This document shows positions 1 to 8,387 of a stretch of 64,000 bases of DNA, one piece after another (the stretch's first letter is position 1; every line of letters begins with the position of its first letter). The stretch is taken from positions 1-64,000 of the forward strand of contig JAICJM010000002.1 in assembly GCA_025928435.1 (NCBI GenBank), read 5' to 3'. The notes under the pieces were generated by a model that made no database searches, was not told where the DNA came from, and saw only the letters and a list, made by a program, of their open reading frames with translations. Origin of the DNA: Thermoleophilia bacterium. GTDB lineage: Bacteria; Actinomycetota; Thermoleophilia; Gaiellales; JAICJC01. The position numbers and the translations under genes are program-made.

Positions 1-1
1 G

Positions 2-454
2 CCGGCGCACCTCGACCGCCTGCTGGCCGAGACGTCCGTCGTGCCCAGCGTGAACCAGATCGAGCTCCATCCGTACTTCCAGCAGACCGCGCTGCAGGGT
101 GTGCACCGCGAGCGCGCGATCGTCTCCCAGGCGTGGTCGCCGATCGGCGGCATCACGTCGTACCGCGGCGGGGAGAAGCGCACATTCGACGACCCGACGC
201 TGCTCGACATCGCGCGCGTCCACGGCAGGTCGGCCGCTCAGGTGATGCTGCGCTGGCACCTGCAGGAGGGCCGCTGCGCGATCCCGAAGTCGACCAGGCC
301 CGCGCGTATCGCCGAGAACTTCGACGTCTTCGACTTCGAGCTCACCCGCGACGAGATCGCCGCGATCGACGCGCTCGACACCGGAGTGCGCGGTGGGCCT
401 GACCCCGAGAGCATCACCCTCGAGACGTACGGCCGGGAGATTCCCGAGGCGTAA
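2..454 (+). CDS. Aldo/keto reductase, C-terminal part (5' end outside window)
   Basis: Open from the window edge in the frame beginning at base 2; about 150 residues are visible, roughly the second half of a 270-290 residue aldo/keto reductase. It shows the family motif VNQIELHPY near the start, then RWHLQEG and the AIPKS segment that binds the NADPH phosphate, and ends with the usual FELTRDEIAAIDAL helix. The family reduces aldehydes and ketones with NADPH in the cytoplasm; the substrate cannot be read. The catalytic Tyr and Lys would lie upstream of the window. The next gene is convergent. Confidence 0.88.
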   Translation, partial: PAHLDRLLAETSVVPSVNQIELHPYFQQTALQGVHRERAIVSQAWSPIGGITSYRGGEKRTFDDPTLLDIARVHGRSAAQVMLRWHLQEGRCAIPKSTRPARIAENFDVFDFELTRDEIAAIDALDTGVRGGPDPESITLETYGREIPEA

Positions 455-550
455 GACGCTTGGACATCGACGCTCCCATCCGACTTCGCGGACGCGAGCT
501 GCTCCGTCGGACGGTTTGGACGCCGGCCCAGTACAGATCCTGCCGTCTTC

Positions 551-1171
551 CTACCACACCAGCCTGAGTGCGCTCCCGAAGCCCGAGCCGAGGGGGTCCT
601 GGATCGCCATGTGGAAGAGGCCGACCTGCTCGAGCTGGCGCGCCCTCTTCAGGGGCCCGACGTCGAGGGGCCGCAGACCGCCCGCCTCGACCACCGAGGC
701 GAGCATCTGCTTCGCATCTTCGTCGTCGCCCGCGATCAGCACCTCGAGGTCCTGACCGGCGACCTCACCCGTGACCAGCGTGCCGGCGAAGGTTGTGTTG
801 AACGCCTTCACGACCGGCGTCCCCTCCGGCACACGCTTCGCCGTCTCCTCGGCTGAGGAGCTGTCCGCGGGCGTCACGACGCGGTCCATCGTCGACCACT
901 CCGCAGGGTTGGCGATGTCTACGACAACCTTGCCGGCGAGCTCGTCGCTGTACTGCTCGATCGCGGCAGGAAGCGCCTCATAGGGCAGCGCGAGGATGAT
1001 GATCTCCCCACTCGGTGAGTCGTTCGCCGTCGCAGAGTCGCCCAGCTCGTCGGCGAGCGCGCGCGCGTCATCCGGGTTGTGGTCGATCAACTCGACATCG
1101 TTGCCCCCTTCGACGATGCGCCTGCCGATCCCACGCCCCATGTTCCCCGCGCCGATGATCGTGACCTTCAT
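551..1171 (-). CDS. NADPH-dependent F420 reductase / NAD(P)-binding oxidoreductase
   Basis: 206 residues. The N-terminus is a Rossmann fold with glycine motif GAGNMGRG (residues 7-14), then the F420/NADP oxidoreductase arrangement: 'ILALPYEALPAAI', 'VVDIANP' and 'VVKAFNTTFAGTL'. Members move hydride between F420H2 and NADP, or act as related NADP oxidoreductases. The ATG at 1171 was chosen over one 10 codons upstream because an AAAGGA ribosome site lies just before it and the protein then starts directly with the beta-strand MKVTIIGAG. It is divergent from the FMN reductase at 1364, with about 190 bases between. F420 use would suit an actinobacterium but is inferred from family only. Confidence 0.85.
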   Translation of the reverse strand: MKVTIIGAGNMGRGIGRRIVEGGNDVELIDHNPDDARALADELGDSATANDSPSGEIIILALPYEALPAAIEQYSDELAGKVVVDIANPAEWSTMDRVVTPADSSSAEETAKRVPEGTPVVKAFNTTFAGTLVTGEVAGQDLEVLIAGDDEDAKQMLASVVEAGGLRPLDVGPLKRARQLEQVGLFHMAIQDPLGSGFGSALRLVW

Positions 1172-1363
1172 GGCAGCACATCCTTTCGCTCGCTTCGGCA
1201 AAAGTGTCTAGTACCCGGCTCGGATGATGGTGAACCTCATGGCTCCAGGACCGCGGCAGGCACGCAACTCCGCCCGCACTCCGGACGCGAAAGAGGTAGC
1301 CTCGGCGAGGGGCTGCGCATCCGGGGTCGTGACGCGTGAGCCCGGACCCGAGTGAGGAGGACG

Positions 1364-2011
1364 ATGTCCGACGGCGATGCACGGGAGCCGGTGTCTTTCC
1401 TGGTCTTCGCCGCGTCTCTGCGGAGTGGGTCGCTAAACGCACACCTCGCGGAGCTGGCGGCTGACACTCTTGCCCGCAATGGTGGGAGCGTCGACATCGG
1501 CTCGATGACCGAGTTCGACTGTCCGTCCTACAACGCCGACGTACAGGACGACGGCTTTCCGGGCCCGGCCCGGGAGCTCCAGCGGCGGCTCGAGGCGTGC
1601 GACGCCTTTGTCATCTCGTCCCCGGAGTACAACGCCTCCATCCCGGGCGTGTTGAAGAACGCGATCGACTGGGTCTCGCGCTTCCGGCCGCAGCCGTTCC
1701 ACGAGCGAAACGGGCTCCTACTTTCGGCTTCGCCCTCGATGGTCGGGGGCAATCGCGGTGCCTGGGCGCTTCGCGTCCCACTGGAACATCTGGGGGCGCG
1801 TGTGTATCCCGACATGTTTTCGCTCGCGCAGGCGCATCTCGCCTTCGATCACGACGGCCACATCGCCGATGAGCAGCTGCGAGGCCGCTTCGAGACGACG
1901 ATCGTGAACTTCATGGACCTCGTGGAAGCGTCGAAGCACTACCCATGTGTCAGGAGCGCCTGGGTCGAGTATCTCGGCGAGCACGCCGAGCCTGCGATAG
2001 ACCGTGTTTAG
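1364..2011 (+). CDS. NADPH-dependent FMN reductase (flavodoxin-like)
   Basis: 215 residues, flavodoxin-like fold. The phosphate-binding loop near the start reads ASLRSGSLN, and the family signature SPEYNASIPG occurs mid-protein, followed by LKNAIDWVSR. Such proteins reduce FMN, quinones or azo compounds with NAD(P)H. The ATG at 1364 is preceded by GAGGAGG; an in-frame GTG 12 bases upstream lacks a ribosome site. The stop overlaps the start of the following VOC gene by 8 bases, so the two are probably co-translated. The real substrate is unknown. Confidence 0.87.
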   Translation: MSDGDAREPVSFLVFAASLRSGSLNAHLAELAADTLARNGGSVDIGSMTEFDCPSYNADVQDDGFPGPARELQRRLEACDAFVISSPEYNASIPGVLKNAIDWVSRFRPQPFHERNGLLLSASPSMVGGNRGAWALRVPLEHLGARVYPDMFSLAQAHLAFDHDGHIADEQLRGRFETTIVNFMDLVEASKHYPCVRSAWVEYLGEHAEPAIDRV

Positions 2012-2951
2012 TGACGAGCTGAACCCGGACCCGAAGACGGCTCCCCGCGACCCCGAGGAGCTCGAGGCGCGCGCCGCGGGGCCTGAGTCGGAGATCTCAC
2101 CTGTCACGACGCTCGGCGCCGTCCACCTGACGGTGTCGGATCTCGACCGCTCCGTCGGGTACTACGAGACGGCGGTCGGGCTGGAGACGCTCGAGCGAGC
2201 GGAGGGCCGCGCCAAGCTCGGTGTCGTCGCTCGCCCGCTGCTGGAGCTCGTCGAACTTCGGGGTTCGCGCCCGGCGGCAGGCTACACCGGCCTGTACCAC
2301 TTCGCGCTCTTGGTTCCGGAGCGGGTCGATCTCGCTCGCTGGCTCGCACACGCCGCTCGTGACCGGGTGCCGCTCACCGGCCTTTCCGACCATTTCGTGA
2401 GCGAGGCGATCTACCTCACCGACCCGGACGGGCATGGGATCGAGATCTATCAGGACCGACCGCGCGAGAACTGGGAAGGGCTCGTCGCCGCCCGCATGAC
2501 AACCCTACCGCTCGACGTCGACGCACTCTTCGGCGAGCTGGCCGACCCGGGGTCGGAGCCGTTCGAGGGGCTCCCGGCGGGAACCCTTATGGGCCATGTG
2601 CATCTCAAGGTGGCGGACATCGCGAACACCATCGGCTTCTATCGCGACGTCCTCGGCTTCGGCCTGATGGCTCAGCTCGGCCGCCAGGCGGCCTTTCTCA
2701 GCGCCGGCGGCTACCACCATCACATCGGAGCCAACACCTGGGAGAGTCAAGGCGCCCCGGCGCCGCCCGAGGGGTCCGCGGCCCTGCGCCATGCGACCAT
2801 CGTCCTGCCGAGCGCCGACGAGCTGGAGCGCCTGCTCGGACGCGTGGCGGCCGTCGGGGCGGGCGCAGAGGAGACGGGGGCAGGGCCGATACTGATGGAC
2901 CCGTCGGGTAACAGGCTGCTGCTCGCCGTCGCTGCGGGCCAGACAGACTAG
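2004..2951 (+). CDS. VOC-superfamily protein with two glyoxalase/extradiol-dioxygenase domains
   Basis: 315 residues beginning with GTG inside the end of the FMN reductase gene. After an acidic N-terminal tail, domain 1 (about 35-150) starts 'GAVHLTVSDLDRSVGYY' and domain 2 (about 190-310) starts 'GHVHLKVADIANTIGFY'. Both contain the His and Glu positions of VOC metal sites (HVHLK, YHHHIGANTW, GIEIYQD). Two-domain VOC proteins of this length include extradiol catechol dioxygenases such as CatE. Coupling to a flavin reductase fits aromatic or quinone chemistry, but that role is inferred. The 3' end overlaps the convergent UspA gene by 4 bases. Confidence 0.82.
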   Translation: MFSDELNPDPKTAPRDPEELEARAAGPESEISPVTTLGAVHLTVSDLDRSVGYYETAVGLETLERAEGRAKLGVVARPLLELVELRGSRPAAGYTGLYHFALLVPERVDLARWLAHAARDRVPLTGLSDHFVSEAIYLTDPDGHGIEIYQDRPRENWEGLVAARMTTLPLDVDALFGELADPGSEPFEGLPAGTLMGHVHLKVADIANTIGFYRDVLGFGLMAQLGRQAAFLSAGGYHHHIGANTWESQGAPAPPEGSAALRHATIVLPSADELERLLGRVAAVGAGAEETGAGPILMDPSGNRLLLAVAAGQTD

Positions 2952-3409
2952 ACGGCTGACGGCTCGACGGCTCGGTGGGCCACGGCGGGCACCCTCCAAG
3001 CGAGTTGGGGCGGCACCACCACGACCGGGATAGGCGTCGTCTGCGGGAGTTCCGTCGCGAGCCGGCTGCGAAGCGGCGGCCGCGGCCTGCGGCCATTGGG
3101 CTTCGAGCCGATGAGGATCAGTTCGGCCCGTTCCTCGCCGGCGATCCGGCCGATCTGCTCCGCGGGGTCGCCGATCGCGACCCTGCGGTCGGCGCCCCAA
3201 ACGCCCTGTTCGGCCAGCATTCGATCGACCAGGCGCATCCCACCGGCCCGGGACTCGCGCCGGGCGGCCGGTGAGAGTGGCACGTCCTCGAGGACATGCA
3301 CAGCGACGAGTCGCATGCCCAGGCGCCCAGACAGGCGAGAAGCGGTGCGAAGCGCCTCCGTAGCTCCGGTAGTCGCGTTGACCGCGCACACGAGTGTTCC
3401 GGTACTCAT
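2948..3409 (-). CDS. Universal stress protein, UspA family
   Basis: 153 residues, single Usp domain. It starts TLVCAVNATTGATEAL, with the beta-1 strand and first ATP-contact loop (N where D is usual). The C-terminal nucleotide motif is altered: 'LILIGSKPNGRR' replaces the usual GSRGxG, so ATP binding is uncertain. One of at least eight intact Usp-type genes in the window. Transcribed away from the decayed UspA copy at 3583, with about 170 bases between; that gap carries the dyad at 3503-3521. The start is preceded by GGAGGACATC. Confidence 0.85.
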   Translation of the reverse strand: MSTGTLVCAVNATTGATEALRTASRLSGRLGMRLVAVHVLEDVPLSPAARRESRAGGMRLVDRMLAEQGVWGADRRVAIGDPAEQIGRIAGEERAELILIGSKPNGRRPRPPLRSRLATELPQTTPIPVVVVPPQLAWRVPAVAHRAVEPSAV

Positions 3410-3502
3410 GATGTCCTCCGTTCGGCGTCATCCTGAGCGTCGTCGAGTGCCGTGCCGGACGCCATCCGGCCTTGGGCGGATCTGCGGGCGGTCGCCGCCC
3501 CA

Positions 3503-3521
3503 ATTGGGGGCGGCGCCCCAT
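3503..3521. promoter_or_regulatory. Candidate operator dyad (19-base variant of the ATGGGG/CCCAT family)
   Basis: ATTGGG, 7 bases, CCCCAT. It sits about 80 bases before the start of the decayed UspA copy at 3583, almost the same distance as the related 18-base dyad at 43972-43989 from the intact UspA start at 44054. It overlaps a longer GC inverted repeat, GCCGCCCC-AATT-GGGGGCGGC. It lies between two divergent Usp genes, so it could serve both. Function is inferred from position and repetition. Confidence 0.45.
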
Positions 3522-3582
3522 CGCCTGGACGGCCCGGTGCCGCAAGACTGGAGGGTGTCATCCCACGATCGGAGGAGGTGTG

Positions 3583-3995
3583 ATGAGCGGGACCATCGTC
3601 TGTGGTGTCACCGGGACCAGTGCGGCACGTGATGCGTCGGAGCTGGCGACCGCCCTGGCCGTGCGGCTCCGCCTTCGGCTCGTGCTCGTGCACGTCTCCA
3701 GTGGGGGGAGCAGGGCCGCGACGGCGCGGCCGAGTCCGACCAGGTGCGGGTCATACAGGGAAACCCGGCCCAGGCTTTGGCCGAGGTGGCTGATGAGGAG
3801 GGCGCCGATCTGATCGTGCTCGGATCACGCGCCGCGGGGTTCGGCCGACGCCTGCTCCGATCCGGGCTTGCGACGGAGCTGGAGGCAGCCACTCACGTCC
3901 CGGTCCTGGTGGCACCGCCGTCCACCCGCGCGCGCAGCGGCCACCGGCTGAGTCTGGCCGTCGGGGTCGGCGGCCGCGAGAACTTGGGCACGTGA
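3583..3995 (+). pseudogene. Frameshifted UspA, decayed paralogue of the gene at 44054
   Basis: The first 40 codons (SGTIVCGVTGTS ... RLRLVLVHV) and a second frame from about 3744 (AEVADEEGADLIVLGSRA ... VPVLVAPPSTR.RSGHRL) match, in order, the intact UspA at 44054-44506. Between them about 20 codons are missing and the frame changes, so no full protein can be made. The start keeps a strong ribosome site (GGAGGAGGTG). Downstream lies a broken copy of the same histidine kinase that follows the intact UspA. This is a decayed duplicate of a two-gene module. Confidence 0.85.
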
Positions 3996-4001
3996 CGGCC
4001 A

Positions 4002-4613
4002 ATGCTTTCTCACGGCTCCCGCTCCTCTGACGGGTCTTTTACGCGACCCTGCTCGTGGTCGCCACCGTGCTGCTCGCGCTGACGCCGGTGACGATCCACG
4101 CGCCTATTCCGTTCGTCAATTGCTCGACCTGGCCGTCGGCCTGCTCGCGATGCTCGCCGCCAAACCTGCTGCTCCTGCGCCACACCCCTCGACCCATCCA
4201 CCGGCTGGTCGAGCGCATGCGCACCGTCGACCTCCTGCGCCCAGGCCAGCGGCTGCCCGAGGACGGCGGCGTCGAGGCGAGGGCGCTCGTGCGAGCCGTC
4301 AACCAGATGCTGGAGCGGCTCGAGTCCGAGCGCCGCGAGACCGGCCCGCGGAGGCCCAGGAAGCCGAGCGACTGCGGATCGCCCGCGGCTTGCATGACGA
4401 GGTAGGCCAGGTGCTCACGGGTGTGCTCTTGCAGCTCGACTCGCGTGCACACGTGGGCGCGGATCGGGAGGCAGATATCCCGGAGACGAAGCAGGCGGTG
4501 GGCGCGGCGCTCGAAGAAGTGCGGCGGATCGCACGCGAGCTCCGCCCGGAGATGCTCGAACAGCGGGCCGTCGCCGCGTGCTCCTCGGCACCAGCGTCGA
4601 TCTTGCAGATTGC
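4002..4613 (+). pseudogene. Broken histidine kinase, decayed paralogue of the gene at 44533
   Basis: The nucleotide sequence aligns with the intact sensor kinase at 44533-45504 from its ATG. Fragments in different frames read LLALTPVTIHAPI, NLLLLRHT.RPI, VDLLRPGQRL and LRIARGLHDEVGQVLTG (the phospho-acceptor His box), ending at RIARELRPEMLEQ. Several frameshifts separate them, and the whole ATPase domain is gone: the sequence runs into the 3' end of terC. It cannot signal. The edges are approximate. Confidence 0.85.
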
Positions 4614-5618
4614 CTATTCGTCCCGAGGCGGCTCGCGGCTGCCGTGGCCGCGCAGCGACCCCGCCCGCGCCCGTATGGTGGGGTCGCGCCGCGCCGCTGC
4701 GAGGCTGGCAACCGTGGCGATCCCCAGTACCGCGGCGATTACCGCGAGCGAGAGCCCGGTCGAGATCTCCGGGACACCCGGCCGGTGCTCGTGGGCGAAG
4801 TGCAGCACGAGCTTGATCCCGATGAAGACGAGCACCGCGGCCAGTCCCGTCGAGAGGTAGACGAGCCGGTCGAGCAGCCCCGAGACGAGGAAGAAGAGCG
4901 CCCGCAGACCGAGAAGGGCAAAGGCATTGGCGGCGAACACGATGTAGGCCTCGCGGGTGACGCCGAAGACCGCCGGGATCGAGTCGAGCGCAAAGAGGAC
5001 GTCCGTGCCGCCGATGGCGATCAGCACGAGCACGAGCGGCGTCAGCACCCGCCGCCCGGACTCGCGGGTGACGAGCCGGCCGCCCTCGTAGCGGTCGGTG
5101 AAGGGCAGGGTGCGGCGAGCCGCGACGACGAGGGGGTTGTCGTCCACCGACGGGTCTTTGTCGCGGTGGCGGAAGAGCTGGATTCCGGTCGCGATGAGCA
5201 GGATGCCGAACAGGAGCAGCATCACGGAGAAGGCGTCCAGGAGCGCCGCGCCGATCGCGATGAAGGCCGCCCGCAGGACGAGTGCGGCGGCGATGCCCAT
5301 TGTGAGCACCCGCTGCTGGTGCTCGACGGGGACGGCGAACGTGCCCATGATGATCACGAACACGAACAGGTTGTCGACCGAGAGGCTCTTCTCGACGACG
5401 TACCCGGCGAAATACTGCGCCCCGAAGTCCCACCCCGCCACGATTCCGAACACCACGCCGAAGACGACGGCGACCGAGATGTAGAAGACCGACCAGGCGA
5501 CCGCCTCGCGGAACCCGACCGCATGTGGCCGGCGGGCGGAGAGGCCAATGTCGACCGCGAACAGGCCGCCGATCACGGCCAGGGTGACCGCCCAGCCGGC
5601 CGCCGAGACGTCAAGCAT
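4614..5618 (-). CDS. TerC-family integral membrane protein
   Basis: 334 residues, about nine hydrophobic segments. The TerC signatures are plain: VVEKSLSVDNLFVFV with its acidic residues near residue 70, and GGTDVLFALDSIPAVFGVT in the second half. TerC/Alx proteins export metal ions (manganese in the best-studied cases) or help envelope proteins; 'tellurium resistance' is the historic name. The ATG at 5618 is taken because GAGG lies 8 bases upstream; a GTG lies one codon earlier. The C-terminus is polar and charged. Its 3' end abuts the decayed kinase. Confidence 0.9.
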   Translation of the reverse strand: MLDVSAAGWAVTLAVIGGLFAVDIGLSARRPHAVGFREAVAWSVFYISVAVVFGVVFGIVAGWDFGAQYFAGYVVEKSLSVDNLFVFVIIMGTFAVPVEHQQRVLTMGIAAALVLRAAFIAIGAALLDAFSVMLLLFGILLIATGIQLFRHRDKDPSVDDNPLVVAARRTLPFTDRYEGGRLVTRESGRRVLTPLVLVLIAIGGTDVLFALDSIPAVFGVTREAYIVFAANAFALLGLRALFFLVSGLLDRLVYLSTGLAAVLVFIGIKLVLHFAHEHRPGVPEISTGLSLAVIAAVLGIATVASLAAARRDPTIRARAGSLRGHGSREPPRDE

Positions 5619-5673
5619 CACGGATCCTCGCGTCCACCGGTGCGGCACGCGACGCAGAGGAGGTGAGACGACG

Positions 5674-5757
5674 ATGCGGGCGCTGGTCGTGATTGCGGCC
5701 GGCTTGCCGGTATCGATGCTGATCGCGACGCCGGTCGCCGATCCGGCGCACGTCTGA
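5674..5757 (+). CDS. Possible 27-residue hydrophobic peptide
   Basis: A very short frame with an excellent ribosome site (GGAGGTGAG, 8 bases before ATG), starting 55 bases from the divergent terC start. The peptide is one hydrophobic stretch (MRALVVIAAGLPVSMLIA) with a short polar end, so it could be a single-span membrane peptide or a leader. It is followed at once by an inverted repeat. There is no homology evidence; the ribosome site and placement are the only support. Confidence 0.35.
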   Translation: MRALVVIAAGLPVSMLIATPVADPAHV

Positions 5758-5783
5758 CCACCATCCGGGGTGGGGGAGGTCAG
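5754..5783. terminator. Inverted repeat between the small frame and the convergent DedA gene
   Basis: CTGACC ... GGTCAG with inner CACC/GGTG pairing, spanning the stop of the 27-residue frame and the end of the convergent dedA gene. No T-run follows on either strand. It is placed as a bidirectional terminator would be. Confidence 0.4.
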
Positions 5784-6388
5784 GCATCTCCGCTCGCGGA
5801 TCGCAGCCGTCCGACCAACCGTCGGCCCACCTCGATCGCAGCGCCGGCGACAAGCGCGAGCGCGAGCGCGACTCCGACGCCGACGATGGGCTCGTCCTCG
5901 AACGCGGTGCCGCCGAAGTACCCGATCGCCGTCCCGTAGAGGGCCCAGATGACGGCCGCGGCGAGGTCGAACACCACGAACCGCCGCCAGGGCATCTCAA
6001 GGAGGCCGGCGGCGATCATCGTCGCCGTGCGGCCACCGGGGACGAACCGCGATCCGATGATGATCGTCCCGCCGCGCCGGTCGAGCTGGTGCTCGGCCCA
6101 TCCCAACCGCTCACGCCGGCGCGGCGTTGCATCGAGCCACCGGCGCACGCGTGTGTCCAGCAGGCGGCCGCATATGAAGGCGATGTTGTCGCCGAGCAGG
6201 GCGCCCGCAGCCGCCGCGAGTGCCACGACGACGACGTTCAGCCGGCCCGACGCCGCCAGCGCGGCCGCCGCCACCACCAGGGACTCGGACGGCAGGATCG
6301 GAGCCAGCACGTCGAGCGTGGCCAGCCCGAACACCAGCACGTAGGTCCAGCCCGACCCCGAGGCAAGGTCGACGAGCGACTCGAACAT
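5780..6388 (-). CDS. DedA-family (SNARE-associated/VTT domain) membrane protein
   Basis: 202 residues. Signatures of the DedA/VTT fold: 'ILPSESLVVAAAALA' near residue 30, GDNIAFICGR around 67-76, and the re-entrant motif SRFVPGGRTATMIAAG around 113-128. Several hydrophobic helices; inner-membrane location is expected. DedA proteins act in phospholipid flipping and membrane-potential maintenance in the families studied. It follows the site-2 protease gene by 2 bases on the same strand, so both are one transcription unit. Confidence 0.9.
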   Translation of the reverse strand: MFESLVDLASGSGWTYVLVFGLATLDVLAPILPSESLVVAAAALAASGRLNVVVVALAAAAGALLGDNIAFICGRLLDTRVRRWLDATPRRRERLGWAEHQLDRRGGTIIIGSRFVPGGRTATMIAAGLLEMPWRRFVVFDLAAAVIWALYGTAIGYFGGTAFEDEPIVGVGVALALALVAGAAIEVGRRLVGRLRSASGDA

Positions 6389-6390
6389 CG

Positions 6391-7554
6391 TCAGGCCGGG
6401 CGGCCCGTGCCGACCGCCGTGGGCTCAGGCCCCGGCGCCATACGCCGGCGGCGCGGGCCCGCCTCGAGCGCCCGTCCCAGGTCGGCCGCCGAGAGGATCC
6501 CGACCAGCCGCTCCTCGTCGACGACGACGCCACGGTTGGCGGTCGACTCCGAGAGCTCGACCAGCGCGTCGATGGCGGCCGCCTCTGGATGCAGCGTCGG
6601 CACCTCCTCGGCGGGGATCATGCAGCTGCGTACGCTGCGGGCGTCCCACTGGTCGCGCGGCACGGAGGAGACGCACCGGAAGGCCAGAAGGCCGACAACG
6701 CGGCCGTCGTCCATGACCGGATAGGTTGTGTGGCGGCGCTGCCACGCCACGTCGTCGATGAACCCGCCCAAACTGTGGTCGGACGGAACGGTGATCGGGT
6801 CGGGGGTCATAAGGTCGCGGACGCGGAGCCCGGCGAGGGCCTGGCGGGCGGCCACGTAGCGCTGCTCGGCCGTCGCCGCGCCGAGCAGGAACCAGCCGAT
6901 GAATGCCAGCCAGGCGCCGCCGAACGCGCCCTGGAACGCGAAGAGGGCTATTCCGCCGCCGATCAGCAGGTAGCCGAATCCGCGCCCGATCGACGCGGCC
7001 ACGTTGGTGGCCCAGGCGAAGTCCGCCTTCGCACCCCAGAGCAGTGCGCGCAGCACGCGGCCGCCGTCGAGCGGCAGCGCCGGCAGGAGGTTGAAGACGA
7101 GCAGCATCAGGTTGACGTAGCCGACCCACGCGAGCACGCCGTCCACCCCGCCCGGCAGCGCGATCGCCCAGGCGAGCAGCGAGCACACGACGCCGATGGC
7201 GAGCGAGACGAGCGGTCCCGCGAGCGCGATCCGAAGCTCCGCTCCGGCGCTCGGGAACTGGCCCTTGAACCGCGCGATGCCGCCGAACAGCCACAGCGTG
7301 ATGCCGTCGAGCTCCATCCCCTCGCGGCGGGCGGTGACGGCGTGGCCGAGCTCGTGGCCGAGGAGGGAGGCGAAGAAGAGCCCAGCGGCGATGACCGCCA
7401 TGACGACGTAGGTGGCCTGGGATCGGCCCGGGTCCTGATCGGGAAACACGCCAGCCGCGAGCGACCACGTGATCAGCGCGAAGACGACGAGCCAGCTCCA
7501 GTTGACCCCGACCTCCACACCCGCGATCCGGCCCAGCCGGAAGCTCGATTCCAC
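6391..7554 (-). CDS. Site-2 protease (M50 family) with C-terminal CBS pair, Rip3-like
   Basis: 387 residues from a GTG preceded by GGGAGG. The zinc motif HELGH is at residues 67-71 within the second membrane helix; the second metal motif appears as NLLPALPLDGGRVLR. A transmembrane core occupies about 15-220. Two CBS domains follow from about 250 (VRDLMTPDPITVP ... GLLAF; IPAEEVPTLHPEAAAIDAL ... VGILSAADLG). Intramembrane proteases of this type cut anti-sigma factors or other membrane regulators, and the CBS pair may sense adenosine nucleotides. Mycobacterium tuberculosis Rip3 (Rv2625c), a DosR-regulon member, has the same architecture. The long upstream extension in the frame is rejected because homology starts at VESSFRLGR. 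Confidence 0.92.
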   Translation of the reverse strand: MESSFRLGRIAGVEVGVNWSWLVVFALITWSLAAGVFPDQDPGRSQATYVVMAVIAAGLFFASLLGHELGHAVTARREGMELDGITLWLFGGIARFKGQFPSAGAELRIALAGPLVSLAIGVVCSLLAWAIALPGGVDGVLAWVGYVNLMLLVFNLLPALPLDGGRVLRALLWGAKADFAWATNVAASIGRGFGYLLIGGGIALFAFQGAFGGAWLAFIGWFLLGAATAEQRYVAARQALAGLRVRDLMTPDPITVPSDHSLGGFIDDVAWQRRHTTYPVMDDGRVVGLLAFRCVSSVPRDQWDARSVRSCMIPAEEVPTLHPEAAAIDALVELSESTANRGVVVDEERLVGILSAADLGRALEAGPRRRRMAPGPEPTAVGTGRPA

Positions 7555-7725
7555 GATTCCTCCCTCTCCTCGCCGTTGGTGCCCGCCGGCCGCGGGGGCG
7601 AAACGGTGCGGGCGGCGGGTTGCCGTACTCGCGGCGGCTGTTCGCGCCGAGCTGCAGCACGCCGCCGATCGCTCACGAGGAAGAAGACCTCGGACAGAAA
7701 ACCGGGAGGCCGTGGGGCTTCCGCG

Positions 7726-7899
7726 GCCGGGGCGCGCTTCCGCCGCGCGCCCCGGCTCCTCCTGCTGCAACGGGCGGCTCCGGCCTGGGCTCTTGGGATT
7801 GGTGGGACTGGTGTCCGCCCGCTGTATCTGGAGGATCGCCCGTGGAGCCGGCCGGTGCCATGGGCTGCGGGCCGCATCTACGGCCGTCCGTCCGCCCAT
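7726..7899 (-). repeat. Intergenic element, copy 1, with a 12-bp GC hairpin
   Basis: About 175 bases that align along their whole length with 12873-13040, both ahead of minus-strand genes. On the strand of those genes the element ends in a hairpin (7726-7756: GCCGGGGCGCGC, 7-base loop, GCGCGCCCCGGC). Further shared blocks read GGGCGGACA, CCCAGGCCG and GATGCGGCCC. Here the hairpin is followed, toward the site-2 protease gene, by a weaker stem and GGTTTTC, which could end transcription. It could be a structured leader RNA, but only two copies are visible. Confidence 0.6.
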
Positions 7900-7976
7900 C
7901 ACATGCGTGCGCCGGCTTGCGGGCGTACGATTCCGGAAGGTTTACGGTCCCATCAGTCGAGGGGAGCAGACGCGAC

Positions 7977-8201
7977 ATGGCGGACGACCCGATCCTGCGC
8001 TGGGAGTGGGAAGGCGGCGCCCCCGAGGCCCCCGTGACGCCTCGTGTGCAACGGGGAAGACCGACCGCGCGAGCCGAGCGCCGGGGCAGTGGCATGTTCG
8101 CCCGGCCGGGTGCCGCGGCGGGGCCGCCTGGACCGGAGCAGGCCGAGCGCCCCGACGATGCCCACGGATCGCGCAGCCGGCGTCGCGGAGAGCCGGCGTA
8201 G
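7977..8201 (+). CDS. Small hypothetical protein (74 residues)
   Basis: Starts MADDPILRWEWEGGAPEAP after GAGGGGAG. The rest is low-complexity, rich in Arg, Pro, Gly and Ala, with no domain I recognise. It lies divergently from the protease gene, beyond intergenic element 1, and opposite the end of a UspA gene. The N-terminus has a plausible coding character; the tail does not convince. The bases from here to 8387 hold no other gene. Confidence 0.35.
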   Translation: MADDPILRWEWEGGAPEAPVTPRVQRGRPTARAERRGSGMFARPGAAAGPPGPEQAERPDDAHGSRSRRRGEPA

Positions 8202-8387
8202 ACGAGGTTGGGCTCGGCGCGCCGTCGCGGGCGAGCACGAGGAACCGGCCCGGCCTCCGCCTGCTCGACCACGAATGCGGCCAGGTCGTGCACCCCCCGG
8301 GGCGTGCGGTGCTCGAGCCTCACCCGGCCGGGTCGGTCGTTGCGGGCGAGCGTCGTCCGCCACTTGTCACGCCGCCTCGGGCAGCGA

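Noticed and set aside
451..474. GTAAGAC ... CGACGCT after the aldo/keto reductase stop, like the bipartite motif
   Set aside because: Spacing is 10, not 12, the first half overlaps the stop codon, and no plus-strand gene follows.
6220..8037. A 605-residue plus-strand frame
   Set aside because: It is the antisense shadow of the site-2 protease and DedA genes, rich in Arg, Gly and Pro.
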